Shown here: positions 1 through 7,955 of the stretch, in pieces
Position numbering within the stretch: the stretch's first letter is position 1
Layout of the letters: each line of letters starts with the position of its first letter
Assembly: GCF_000966195.1 (NCBI RefSeq)
Contig: NZ_LAHL01000013.1
Location: 124,001-188,000, forward strand
Source of the DNA: Domibacillus robiginosus
Lineage (GTDB): Bacteria; Bacillota; Bacilli; Bacillales; Domibacillaceae
DNA: 64,000 nt
Direction of reading: 5' to 3'
The notes under the pieces: model-generated
Database searches by the model: none
Seen by the model: only the letters and a program-made list of their open reading frames with translations
Told to the model about the DNA's origin: nothing
Translations under genes and position numbers: made by a program

Positions 1-357
1 ATACGGTTCCACTGCCCGGATCAATACAGCTTCCGGTGTGCCTTCTTCGCCGCTCACCACATTGACCAGACAATGTGTATGCATCAAATATGTATACACG
101 CGCCCGGGCTCCGCGAACATGACTTCTGTGCGCTTTGTTCTTCTATTGTTATAGCTGTGCGCTGCACGGTCTAATGGCCCCCGGTATGCTTCCGTTTCCA
201 CGATAAAACCCGAGGCTGTGCCTTCTTCTGTTTCCTTCACCAGCAGGCAGCCGAGTAAATCGCGGGCCAGAGACAGCGTCGGTGCATGAAAAAACGCGTC
301 ACTAACCGGCTTATAGCTGTTCAAACCGTTTTGTAATGTTTTGCCGGTCTGCTTCAT
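1..357 (-). CDS. 3-methyladenine DNA glycosylase (AAG/MPG family), 3' end outside the window
   Basis: Base-excision repair glycosylase that removes alkylated purines from DNA. The 119 visible codons hold the N-terminal part: a LLGCLLVKE stretch, the family signature ETEAYRGPLDRAAHS with the catalytic-type Glu, RRTKRTEVMF, then a YTYLMHTHCLVNVV stretch like the family's YGMHxCLNVV. The C-terminal half lies beyond the window edge. I place the start at the ATG at 355-357, about 9 nt after a GAGGAGG ribosome site inside the upstream DUF2254 gene. The frame therefore overlaps the 3' end of that gene by 47 bp in another frame, which suggests translational coupling. The family call is firm; the exact start is inferred. 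Confidence 0.88.
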   Translation of the reverse strand, partial: MKQTGKTLQNGLNSYKPVSDAFFHAPTLSLARDLLGCLLVKETEEGTASGFIVETEAYRGPLDRAAHSYNNRRTKRTEVMFAEPGRVYTYLMHTHCLVNVVSGEEGTPEAVLIRAVEPY

Positions 358-1546
358 TTAAGATATCCTCCTCTACTTTTGCCCGGACATAGCTGCCGAA
401 ATCGCGCACCTTTTCTTGAATGGCCGGGGTATTGTTATCCGAAATCATCTCTAATGCTTCAAATACAGCTAAAAGAACAGACACACGATCTCGCCCTGAA
501 TAACAAATTTCGTAAAACGTTTCATATAAAATCTTTTCAAACGGACGTCGAGGGATGATGACTCTGTCTTCAAAAACAGTATACTTTCCATCAAGCCGGC
601 TTGCTTCATCAAGCGCCAGCCCAATATGGCGAATGCCGTCAATGGCTGTATTCGGATCGTTCGCTCCCGGAGCCAGGGCCCGCAGCGTAATTTCAGCGAG
701 CTTTTGAACAGCAAACTCCACATCCTGTACCGGCGTTCGCTCTTCGCCGACTTTTACGTAATCGCGCACATCCTGATGAAACGAACGAGAGCGGTACAGC
801 TTAACGAGAGGCGTTTTTTTTGTTACAAAAGCCCCGATCGGTTCCAGAAATTGGATTACACAATCGTATTTTTTTGCCGTCTCTAAAAGCTTTTCCCATT
901 CATACAATTGAATGTAGCCTTTTTTACCGGAGACCAGCACTTCCGGTTCTCCCTCTGGCACAGGAGGATGCTCATCCACCCGCCTTCCTGCAACTTCCAC
1001 TTTTTCAATGGTTTCCACTGCATCATCTGCCAGGCGGTCAATTAATTTGGTTACTTGAATAGAATCAGCCACGTGCTGCAGGAAATGAGCAAAAAAACCA
1101 AGACAAACAAGCGCAATAAATACTCCTACTGCCGCGGAAATAACCGGGTCATCTTCATTTACTTCGCGGATAAACAACAGAGAAAACATGGAGTAAACAA
1201 ACCCGCCCATAAATACACCGAGCACCCGAAGCGTGACTTTATCATGAATAAAGTTTTGTAAAATACGCGGTGAAAATTGTCCTGAATAAGTGGTTAATAC
1301 AACCATCAGTGTAGAAAAAGTAATCGAGGTCATCGTCAAAAGAGAGCCTGCAATAGAGCCGAGAATGGTCTCAGACAAAGAAGTGCTGGTTAAAAGCCGG
1401 TCCGGCACCCACCTTTTAAGCTCTACGTAATGTGAAATATCCATCCAAACCACTAAACTGGCCAAAAGAAGAGCGCCGATGCTGTATATTCCGGGGACAA
1501 TCCAGATGTGCCTTGATAAATTTAATCTTGTCCGGTCTTTGATCAT
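311..1546 (-). CDS. DUF2254 family membrane protein
   Basis: Predicted integral membrane protein of 411 residues. Hydrophobic segments occur at about residues 15-35, 60-85, 105-125 and 135-160, followed by a long soluble C-terminal half with ALAPGANDPNTAIDGI, a conserved-looking stretch typical of DUF2254 proteins. The biochemical function of the family is unknown to me. The start at ATG 1546 is preceded by AGAGGTGG. The gene probably forms a two-gene unit with the overlapping DNA glycosylase gene downstream. I infer no role beyond an envelope protein. Confidence 0.8.
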   Translation of the reverse strand: MIKDRTRLNLSRHIWIVPGIYSIGALLLASLVVWMDISHYVELKRWVPDRLLTSTSLSETILGSIAGSLLTMTSITFSTLMVVLTTYSGQFSPRILQNFIHDKVTLRVLGVFMGGFVYSMFSLLFIREVNEDDPVISAAVGVFIALVCLGFFAHFLQHVADSIQVTKLIDRLADDAVETIEKVEVAGRRVDEHPPVPEGEPEVLVSGKKGYIQLYEWEKLLETAKKYDCVIQFLEPIGAFVTKKTPLVKLYRSRSFHQDVRDYVKVGEERTPVQDVEFAVQKLAEITLRALAPGANDPNTAIDGIRHIGLALDEASRLDGKYTVFEDRVIIPRRPFEKILYETFYEICYSGRDRVSVLLAVFEALEMISDNNTPAIQEKVRDFGSYVRAKVEEDILNEADRQNITKRFEQL

Positions 1547-1600
1547 AAAACCACCTCTTCCTTCTTTTTTCCGTTTTCACTGTTTTTCAAAACATTTTCT

Positions 1601-1626
1601 GTTACTTTTCCGCATATTCAGGGTAC
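1601..1626 (+). promoter_or_regulatory. SigB-like promoter
   Basis: GTTACT at 1601-1606 and GGGTAC at 1621-1626, separated by 14 bp, match the general-stress SigB consensus (GTTTAA-N12-15-GGGTAT) at 4/6 and 5/6 positions. The site lies 37 bp before the start of a YtxG-like gene; B. subtilis ytxGHJ is known to be stress-induced. Assignment is by consensus only. Confidence 0.6.
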
Positions 1627-1662
1627 AGTAAAAGAAAGCTCGAATTTCAGGAGGTTATGTTT

Positions 1663-1992
1663 ATGGAATGGATTGGCTGGATCAGCCTTGCTATTTTTGT
1701 GGCTGCACTTATTTATCTGGCCGTTTCAGCGGTCAAAGCGTTTAAATCGATCAAACCAAAAGTGGATCATTTAAAAGCTGCGCAGCAGCGTATTCAAACC
1801 GAAACGGATAAGATCAAAGGCGAAACGGATGAATTGAAGGTTCATCAGGAACACATTATGGCAGATGTGGATCATGCAAAACAGGCGGTTACATTAACTG
1901 TAAATGAAGCAAAACAAATTCCGCAAAACGCGAAATTTTTTGCCAAAACAGCGGTGGATCCAATAAAAAATAAAAAAACTGCCAAAGCATAG
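1663..1992 (+). CDS. DUF948 (YtxG-like) general stress protein
   Basis: Small protein of 109 residues with one N-terminal membrane segment (about residues 3-25) followed by a charged, probably coiled-coil region rich in Lys, Glu and Gln with hydrophobic spacing. This is the DUF948/YtxG layout. The ATG at 1663 is preferred over the ATG at 1657 because the AGGAGG at 1649-1654 sits 8 nt before 1663 but only 2 nt before 1657. A SigB-like promoter lies just upstream and an intrinsic terminator follows, so the gene is probably transcribed alone. The molecular function of the family is not established. Confidence 0.75.
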   Translation: MEWIGWISLAIFVAALIYLAVSAVKAFKSIKPKVDHLKAAQQRIQTETDKIKGETDELKVHQEHIMADVDHAKQAVTLTVNEAKQIPQNAKFFAKTAVDPIKNKKTAKA

Positions 1993-2007
1993 TGTAATAG
2001 GAATGAA

Positions 2008-2046
2008 AGGCTTTTCGGACCAGTGCCGGAGGGCCTGTTTTTTTTT
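2008..2046 (+). terminator. intrinsic terminator after the YtxG-like gene
   Basis: Imperfect stem AGGCTTTTCGG / CCGGAGGGCCT followed by an uninterrupted run of T at 2038-2046. Confidence 0.7.
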
Positions 2047-2107
2047 ACATTTTTGTTTAGTCCGTTATAATGGTTACCGTTACGCAAAATGAAGAAAGGA
2101 TGTTTCA

Positions 2108-3574
2108 ATGAATTTTTGGTTGTTGTTTTCAATTGGTATTTATATGGCTGTTATGCTGCTGATCGGATGGTTAGCGTATCGAAAAACGTCTAACTTAACC
2201 GACTACATGCTTGGCGGCCGTGGGTTAGGTCCTGCTGTTACGGCACTTTCTGCCGGCGCATCCGATATGAGCAGCTGGCTTCTTATGGGCCTGCCAGGTG
2301 CGATGTACATGTCAGGGATCAGTTCTTCCTGGATTGTTTTTGGATTAACGTTTGGCGCCTGGGCAAACTGGCTTTATGTAGCACCGCGGCTTCGCGTTTA
2401 TACGGAAGTAGCGAACGATTCCATTACCATTCCTGGTTATTTGGAGAATCGCTTCGATGACCGTTCAAAAATGCTGCGTCTTGTTTCCGGGATTGTCATT
2501 TTAGTGTTTTTTACGTTTTATGTATCTTCCGGTATGGTCTCCGGCGGCGTATTGTTTGATACAACGTTTGGACTTGATTACCATGTCGGACTCGTTCTTG
2601 TAACGGTCATTGTTGTCGCATATACACTGTTCGGCGGCTTTCTCGCAGTTAGCTGGACAGATTTTGTACAGGGAATTATTATGGTTTTGGCACTTCTTCT
2701 TGTACCAATTGTCACGCTGATTGAAATGGGCGGACTTGGCACAGCCGTGTCAGAAGTACGCTCCATTGATCCAAAAATGCTGGATGTATTTCAGGGACAA
2801 AGTGCGCTGGGTATTGTTTCATTGATTGCATGGGGACTCGGCTACTTCGGACAGCCGCACATCATCGTCCGTTTCATGGCGATCACGTCCAAAAAAGATG
2901 TGAAAACAGCGCGCCGGATCGGCATGAGCTGGATGATTTTCTCTATCGTTGGAGCAATGCTTACTGGTTTCCTTGGAATCGCTTATTACTCAATGAATGG
3001 TCTTACGATTGAAGATCCGGAAACCATTTTCATTAAACTGGGTGAAATTTTATTCCACCCAGTGATTACAGGCTTTATCCTGTCAGCTATTTTAGCGGCT
3101 GTTATGAGCACCATTTCTTCACAGCTTCTTGTTACATCAAGTTCGCTTGTGGAAGACTTGTACAAAACATTTTTCCGCCGCAATGCCTCTGATAAAGAGC
3201 TTGTTTTTCTCGGCCGTGCAGCTGTGCTGGCTGTTTCGGTTATCGCGCTTGCGCTTGGCTGGGAGAAAAATGATACGATTTTGGGACTTGTCAGCTATGC
3301 GTGGGCCGGATTCGGTGCTGCATTTGGGCCGGCGATTCTGCTCAGCTTGTACTGGAAACGAATGACAAAATGGGGTGCCCTTATCGGGATGCTTGCAGGT
3401 TCAGTTACGGTGATTGTCTGGTCAGAAGTACCGGTGCTTGCGAATTTTCTTTACGAATTAATTCCAGGATTCCTCATCTCTTTAGCAGCGATTGTCATCG
3501 TCAGTCTGCTGACAAAAACAGAGGGCAAAACGGAGGAACGATTCGACCAATTTACCGCGAAAATGAAAGAATAA
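2108..3574 (+). CDS. putP: sodium/proline symporter (SSS family)
   Basis: Sodium-coupled proline uptake permease of 488 residues with about 12-13 membrane segments. Family marks include the N-terminal DYMLGGRGLGPAVTALSAGA stretch, the SDMSSWLLMGLPGA region, TLFGGFLAVSWTDFVQG in mid-protein and SSQLLVTSSSLVEDLY, all typical of PutP/OpuE. It could serve nutrition (PutP) or osmoprotective uptake (OpuE); the sequence alone does not separate them. The ATG at 2108 follows GAAAGGA. The gene sits alone between the YtxG-like terminator and glnS. I see no proline catabolic genes nearby. Confidence 0.9.
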   Translation: MNFWLLFSIGIYMAVMLLIGWLAYRKTSNLTDYMLGGRGLGPAVTALSAGASDMSSWLLMGLPGAMYMSGISSSWIVFGLTFGAWANWLYVAPRLRVYTEVANDSITIPGYLENRFDDRSKMLRLVSGIVILVFFTFYVSSGMVSGGVLFDTTFGLDYHVGLVLVTVIVVAYTLFGGFLAVSWTDFVQGIIMVLALLLVPIVTLIEMGGLGTAVSEVRSIDPKMLDVFQGQSALGIVSLIAWGLGYFGQPHIIVRFMAITSKKDVKTARRIGMSWMIFSIVGAMLTGFLGIAYYSMNGLTIEDPETIFIKLGEILFHPVITGFILSAILAAVMSTISSQLLVTSSSLVEDLYKTFFRRNASDKELVFLGRAAVLAVSVIALALGWEKNDTILGLVSYAWAGFGAAFGPAILLSLYWKRMTKWGALIGMLAGSVTVIVWSEVPVLANFLYELIPGFLISLAAIVIVSLLTKTEGKTEERFDQFTAKMKE

Positions 3575-3651
3575 GGGCCAGCCCTTTCTTTCGTGCGGTC
3601 AGTGAAATATAATAGGCATACATGACCTTAACAGAGAAAGGCTGGATTCAC

Positions 3652-5304
3652 TTGGAACAATCATCTAATTTTATTCGCACGATCATTAAACAGGACCTGG
3701 AGTCAGGCAAACGGGATCACGTGATTACCCGTTTCCCGCCTGAGCCGAACGGCTATCTGCATATCGGACACGCGAAATCAATTGTCATCAATTTTGGGCT
3801 GGCTGACGATTTTGGCGGTAAAACAAATTTGCGCTTCGACGACACAAACCCATTAAAAGAGGATCAGGAATACGTAGATTCAATTAAAGAGGACGTAGCC
3901 TGGCTTGGCTACGAGTGGGATGAACTCCGCTATGCGTCCGATTATTTTGACGAAATGTATGAACGTGCTGTGCTTCTCATTAAGAAAGGGCTGGCTTACG
4001 TAGACGATTTGTCTGCTGAGGAGATTCGAGAATATCGCGGTACTCTCACAGAGCCAGGAAAAGAAAGTCCATACCGCAGCCGGACTGTAGAAGAAAATCT
4101 GGATCTGTTTGAACAGATGAAAAAAGGCGAATTCGAAGACGGAGCCAAAGTGCTTCGGGCCAAAATTGATATGGCATCGCCAAACGTAAATTTACGTGAT
4201 CCTGTTTTATACCGCGTTTCTCATGCGTCCCATCACAATACGGGCGATGCATGGTGCATTTATCCGATGTATGATTTTGCTCATCCGCTTGAAGATGCGA
4301 TCGAGGGCGTAACACATTCTCTTTGCACCACAGAATTTGAGGACCACCGCCCTCTTTATGAATGGGTTGTGCGTGAATGTGAAATGGATATGCAGCCGCA
4401 GCAAATCGAATTCGGCCGTTTGGGCATCACGAATACGGTTATGAGCAAACGGAAGTTAAAGCAGCTTGTTGATGAAAAGCATGTAGACGGCTGGGATGAC
4501 CCACGCCTTCCAACTATCTCCGGCATGAGACGCCGCGGATTTACGCCAGACGCTATTCGTGAGTTTGTAAAGGAAACGGGTGTATCAAAGGGCTCTGGGG
4601 TTGTAGATGCAGCGATGCTGGATCATTTTGTTCGAGAAGACTTGAAGCTGAAAGCACCTCGTACGATGGGTGTTCTGCGCCCGTTGAAGCTTGTGATTAC
4701 GAACTATCCGGAAGGACAAGTGGAATGGCTCGATGCGGAAATCAATCCGGAAAACCCGGAAATGGGAATGCGGAAAATTCCATTCTCACGTGAGATTTAT
4801 ATTGAACAAGAAGACTTCATGGAAAACCCGCCGAAAAAATACTTCCGCCTTTTCCCTGGCAATGAAGTTCGCTTAAAACATGCTTACTTTGTAAAATGCG
4901 AAGACTTCATTAAAGATGAGAACGGCAATGTAGTTGAAATTCATTGCACGTACGATCCGCGGACGAAAAGCGGTTCTGACTTTAATGAACGGAAAGTAAA
5001 AGGAACCATTCACTGGGTAGATGCAACACACGCAGTGCCTGCTGAGTTCCGCTTGTATGAGCCACTCATTATGGACAGCGAAGAGGGCGAGGATACAGAA
5101 GGCAAAACGTTCCTCGATTATGTGAATAAAAACTCGCTTGAAACATTAAGCGGATTTATCGAGCCAAACTTGAAAGATGTAGATGTACAGGAAAAACTAC
5201 AGTTTTTCCGCCATGGTTACTTTAATGTAGATCCGAAGCATTCAACACCTGGCAATCCTGTTTTCAACCGAATTGTTTCTTTAAAAAGCTCATTTAGATT
5301 GTAA
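3652..5304 (+). CDS. glnS: glutaminyl-tRNA synthetase
   Basis: Charges tRNA-Gln directly with glutamine. The 550-residue length matches bacterial GlnRS (about 550). Class I signatures are present: [15 protein letters not shown] near the N-terminus (HIGH), the GlnRS-type [18 protein letters not shown], and VMSKRKL (KMSKS). The start is set at the TTG at 3652, because the protein then begins [15 protein letters not shown], like other GlnRS N-termini, and AGAAAGG precedes it; an ATG at 3622 would add 10 unlikely residues. B. subtilis and most relatives lack GlnRS and make Gln-tRNA with GatCAB, which this genome also has at 45.8-49 kb. The two routes therefore coexist. A bidirectional terminator follows. 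Confidence 0.93.
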   Translation: MEQSSNFIRTIIKQDLESGKRDHVITRFPPEPNGYLHIGHAKSIVINFGLADDFGGKTNLRFDDTNPLKEDQEYVDSIKEDVAWLGYEWDELRYASDYFDEMYERAVLLIKKGLAYVDDLSAEEIREYRGTLTEPGKESPYRSRTVEENLDLFEQMKKGEFEDGAKVLRAKIDMASPNVNLRDPVLYRVSHASHHNTGDAWCIYPMYDFAHPLEDAIEGVTHSLCTTEFEDHRPLYEWVVRECEMDMQPQQIEFGRLGITNTVMSKRKLKQLVDEKHVDGWDDPRLPTISGMRRRGFTPDAIREFVKETGVSKGSGVVDAAMLDHFVREDLKLKAPRTMGVLRPLKLVITNYPEGQVEWLDAEINPENPEMGMRKIPFSREIYIEQEDFMENPPKKYFRLFPGNEVRLKHAYFVKCEDFIKDENGNVVEIHCTYDPRTKSGSDFNERKVKGTIHWVDATHAVPAEFRLYEPLIMDSEEGEDTEGKTFLDYVNKNSLETLSGFIEPNLKDVDVQEKLQFFRHGYFNVDPKHSTPGNPVFNRIVSLKSSFRL

Positions 5305-5308
5305 TCAT

Positions 5309-5345
5309 AAACAACCCGCCTTAGGGAAAAAGGCGGGTTGTTCGT
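5309..5345. terminator. bidirectional terminator between glnS and the amylase gene
   Basis: 12-bp stem ACAACCCGCCTT / AAGGCGGGTTGT between two convergent genes. Flanking T and A runs are modest on both sides. Confidence 0.75.
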
Positions 5346-7160
5346 TTATTTTTTATTGTTTTTTCCTGTTGATTTTTTGCTTCCTTTGCCTGGTCTTACT
5401 TTTTTTGTTTCTCCCTGGTTCCATTTTGCTTCCTTACTCAACTCTTCTTTTATTTCCTGCTTTGCTTCCTTAATTGTTTCCTCTTCAATTTCTTCTTTTA
5501 CTTCCTGCTTGATCTCCTGCCCTACTTCTTCTTTCACTTCTTCTTTTAGCTCTTCTTTTACTTCTTGTTTTACTTTCTGTTCTACTTCTTCTTTTAGCTC
5601 CTGCTTGATTTCCTGCTTGATTTCCTGCTTTACTTCCTGCATAAAGTCTTTGAGCAATTCATGCTTTCGGTCTTCTTTATGATCTGGTTCTTCTACATCT
5701 GTTTCTGGAAGGGCCCAAACAGCAACAGAGCCTGCATTAACAGGAAACGTTGCACAGCCGTCTGCGCCAATTTCAATAATATCATCGCGGGAATTCAGCA
5801 TATCTACCCACTTTTCGCCGGCACGTTCTTCTCCGACACACATGTGCTTTTCTCCGCCTTCTTCGCTATTATTAATGACAATCGCACAGCCGGATCGCTC
5901 GATTTCTTTGACTCCCCGACGTACCCAGCCAATTGTATTCGGATGATCAAAATAATCTTTCTGATCGCCGTATGCTTTATGTAAGCGGCAATACAAAAGA
6001 GGATCAATCGCGTCTTTTTTAGGCTCTACTGGATGCTCCCCGCCAATTCCATAATAATCACCATAAAAGACGCATGGGTATCCATCATGGCGAAGCAGCG
6101 TGAGGGCATAAGCGCTTTGCTTAAACCAGTCTGCGAGAAACGATTCAAGTGATTCTCCCGGCTGTGTGTCATGGTTATCTACAAATGTCACCGCATTTTG
6201 CGGAAAATTTTCTACTACTGTACCTTCAAAAATTTTAGATAAATCATACTTGGCGCCTTCATGCGAGGCACTGTATAAATTATACTTTAACGGCACATCA
6301 AACAAGTGAATACGGCCGTTGGTTGCCTCGATCATATGGGCGCATGACTCCAAATCGGGTACCCAAAATTCACCGACAAAAAAGAAATCTCCATTGTGTT
6401 CTTCTTCTACTTCTTTTGTGAATTGATCGATAAATTTATGATCGATATGTTTGATTGCGTCAAGCCGATATCCGTCGCAATCCAGTTCTTCTGCCAGCCA
6501 TTTTCCCCATTTGATCATTTCTTCCCGTACTGCCGGGTGGCGATAATCAATATTAGCGAACATTAAATAATCATAATTGCCGAATTCGTCATCTACATTT
6601 TCATTCCACTTCTTATGCTCGCCTTCAATTCGGAAAATACCGGTCCGATCCTCTTTAGCATCATAATCAGTGCCATTAAAATGATCAAATGTCCAAATAA
6701 AATCAGAATACTTTCCTTTTCGCCCGGGGAATGTGAATTTAGTCCACCCTTCAATATCGAATGGCGCTTTTGAAATGACTTTTTTTCGATCAAGCTCGTC
6801 CACTTCCACAACCGCAAATGTTTCGGTTTCATCCGCTCCCGCTTTGTGGTTCATCACCACATCAACGTAAACATGAATACCGGCTTCGTGGCATGCTTTG
6901 ATCGCTTGTTGAAGCTCTTCTTTTGTCCCGTATTTTGTAGGAATTGTTCCTTTTTGATCAAACTCACCCAGATCAAATAAATCGTACACGCCATACCCCT
7001 GGTCCTCTGCCGACTGCCCTTTTGTAACCGGCGGAACCCAAACAGCGCCGATGCCTGCTTCCTTTAATTCTTTTGCCCGCTCAGCAAGCCTTTTCCAATG
7101 CTTTTGATCGGCCGGCAAATGCCATTCAAAAAACTGCATCATTGTACGATTTCGCTCCAT
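5346..7160 (-). CDS. cytoplasmic alpha-amylase (GH13) with Lys/Glu repeat tail
   Basis: Hydrolyses alpha-1,4-glucans. The GH13 barrel fills residues 1-490: MMQFFEWHLPAD at the start, DVVMNHKAGAD (region I), DGYRLDAIKHI with the nucleophile Asp, FFVGEFW with the acid Glu and TFVDNHDTQ with the third carboxylate. There is no signal peptide, so it should act inside the cell on glycogen-like or imported dextrins. The normal length of such enzymes is about 480-490. This protein has about 110 extra residues: from about 509 to 578 a run of tetrapeptides of the type E-(I/V/L)-K-(Q/E), then a basic Lys/Gly/Ser tail. The run looks like a single alpha-helix or coiled coil. The start is the ATG at 7160, with AGGAG 8 nt upstream; the ATG at 7166 lies too close to that site. 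Confidence 0.92.
   Translation of the reverse strand: MERNRTMMQFFEWHLPADQKHWKRLAERAKELKEAGIGAVWVPPVTKGQSAEDQGYGVYDLFDLGEFDQKGTIPTKYGTKEELQQAIKACHEAGIHVYVDVVMNHKAGADETETFAVVEVDELDRKKVISKAPFDIEGWTKFTFPGRKGKYSDFIWTFDHFNGTDYDAKEDRTGIFRIEGEHKKWNENVDDEFGNYDYLMFANIDYRHPAVREEMIKWGKWLAEELDCDGYRLDAIKHIDHKFIDQFTKEVEEEHNGDFFFVGEFWVPDLESCAHMIEATNGRIHLFDVPLKYNLYSASHEGAKYDLSKIFEGTVVENFPQNAVTFVDNHDTQPGESLESFLADWFKQSAYALTLLRHDGYPCVFYGDYYGIGGEHPVEPKKDAIDPLLYCRLHKAYGDQKDYFDHPNTIGWVRRGVKEIERSGCAIVINNSEEGGEKHMCVGEERAGEKWVDMLNSRDDIIEIGADGCATFPVNAGSVAVWALPETDVEEPDHKEDRKHELLKDFMQEVKQEIKQEIKQELKEEVEQKVKQEVKEELKEEVKEEVGQEIKQEVKEEIEEETIKEAKQEIKEELSKEAKWNQGETKKVRPGKGSKKSTGKNNKK
5427..5630 (-). repeat. 12-bp degenerate coding repeat in the amylase gene
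   Basis: About 17 imperfect tandem 12-bp units encode the E-(I/V/L)-K-(Q/E) tetrapeptides. On the plus strand it reads as a C/T-rich track (CTTCTTTTA and CTTCCTGC variants). Such repeats can expand or contract by slippage. Confidence 0.8.
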
Positions 7161-7239
7161 CTTCATCTCTCCTGTCTTCTCCTTGTGAAAAACTGTATAA
7201 ACTCTTTATACCCATTTTCAAAGGAAAATCATCAGCTTT

Positions 7240-7274
7240 AAAAAAAATAAATAAGCTGCCCGGAATGAGCAGCT
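7240..7274 (-). terminator. intrinsic terminator after the ArgA-like gene
   Basis: On the minus strand AGCTGCTC-ATTCC-GGGCAGCT (7254-7274, one mismatch) is followed by a T-rich run with eight consecutive T. Confidence 0.65.
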
Positions 7275-7277
7275 TTA

Positions 7278-7324
7278 AAAATGCAGACAAAGTTAGAAAG
7301 CACGTACTTGTCTTCAGCCTGTTA
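7278..7324. mobile_element. possible remnant of the terminator-associated element family
   Basis: Just beyond the terminator hairpin at 7254-7274 lies ATGCAGACAAAG (7281-7292), close to the left end of the full elements (TATGCAGACAAAA in the copy at 61.1 kb). At 7307-7321, CTTGTCTTCAGCCTG resembles their right end (TTTGTCTACAGTCTG). Only about 15 bp lie between. It could be an internally deleted copy or coincidence. Confidence 0.35.
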
Positions 7325-7326
7325 AG

Positions 7327-7785
7327 TTAAGCAGTTTTAATTGCCATAGCAATCTCATCACAGCTCGGGAATTTCGGACAGTGTACACAATCAGTCCATA
7401 CTTTTTGAGGCATTTCTGATTTTGAAATAATTTCAAATCCGCATTTTTCAAAAAAAGTGACTTGATAAGTTAAGGAAATCAACTTGGGAATACCGATTAA
7501 TTCTGTTTCTTCTATAATACGTTTCACTAATAGCTTTCCAATTCCGCGTCCTTTAGCATTTTCTTTTACACCGAGCGAACGTACTTCAGCGAGATCGTGA
7601 CCAAGTATCGCAAGGCTTGCAACGCCAAGGACCTCCCCCTGTTCTTCCGCAACAAAAATCGATTGCAAATTTAGAACAAGTGACTCTTTCGTTCGTGGCA
7701 GCATCAGCCCTTCTTTTGCATAATGATTCACAAGTTCAAATATTTGCTCCACGTCACCCAGCACAGCTTTGCGTACTTCGATCAT
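7327..7785 (-). CDS. ArgA-like GNAT acetyltransferase (short N-acetylglutamate synthase type)
   Basis: GNAT-fold acetyltransferase of 152 residues. The EVRSLGVKENAKGRGIGKLL stretch is the acetyl-CoA loop (RGIGKLL). The MLPRTKESL segment near residue 33, LTYQVTFFEKCGFE, and the C-terminal VWTDCVHCPKFPSCDE with three Cys match the short ArgA-type synthases found beside arginine genes in some bacteria. It probably makes N-acetylglutamate from glutamate and acetyl-CoA to prime arginine synthesis. It is divergent from argJ, which supports this. ArgJ itself can be bifunctional, so this enzyme would top up the acetyl cycle. The substrate is inferred from family and context. Confidence 0.75.
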   Translation of the reverse strand: MIEVRKAVLGDVEQIFELVNHYAKEGLMLPRTKESLVLNLQSIFVAEEQGEVLGVASLAILGHDLAEVRSLGVKENAKGRGIGKLLVKRIIEETELIGIPKLISLTYQVTFFEKCGFEIISKSEMPQKVWTDCVHCPKFPSCDEIAMAIKTA

Positions 7786-7866
7786 GATTTCTCACCCTTT
7801 CTGCCATTCTATTATCCTTTTATCTTACTGGATTTTATGGAGAAGTCAAGGTTACATATTCATATT

Positions 7867-7886
7867 ATTTGAATAATTATTCAAAT
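7867..7886. promoter_or_regulatory. ARG box (ArgR/AhrC operator) between argA-like gene and argJ
   Basis: ATTTGAATAATTATTCAAAT is a perfect 20-bp palindrome and fits the ARG box consensus (TGAAT-N4-ATTCA core). It lies just upstream of the probable argJ promoter (TATAAT at 7915-7920, TTCACG at 7891-7896) and between the two divergent genes, so it may repress both when arginine is plentiful. Regulator identity is from consensus. Confidence 0.75.
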
Positions 7887-7955
7887 ATTCTTCACGAAGC
7901 TGCTCGTTTCATTGTATAATAAAAACATTGACATAAACATATAGGAGGATTTTCT

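Noticed and set aside
5338-5682. Plus-strand frame rich in Ser, Phe and Cys opposite the amylase tail
   Set aside because: It is the complement of the 12-bp coding repeat of the amylase; no ribosome site and low-complexity product.
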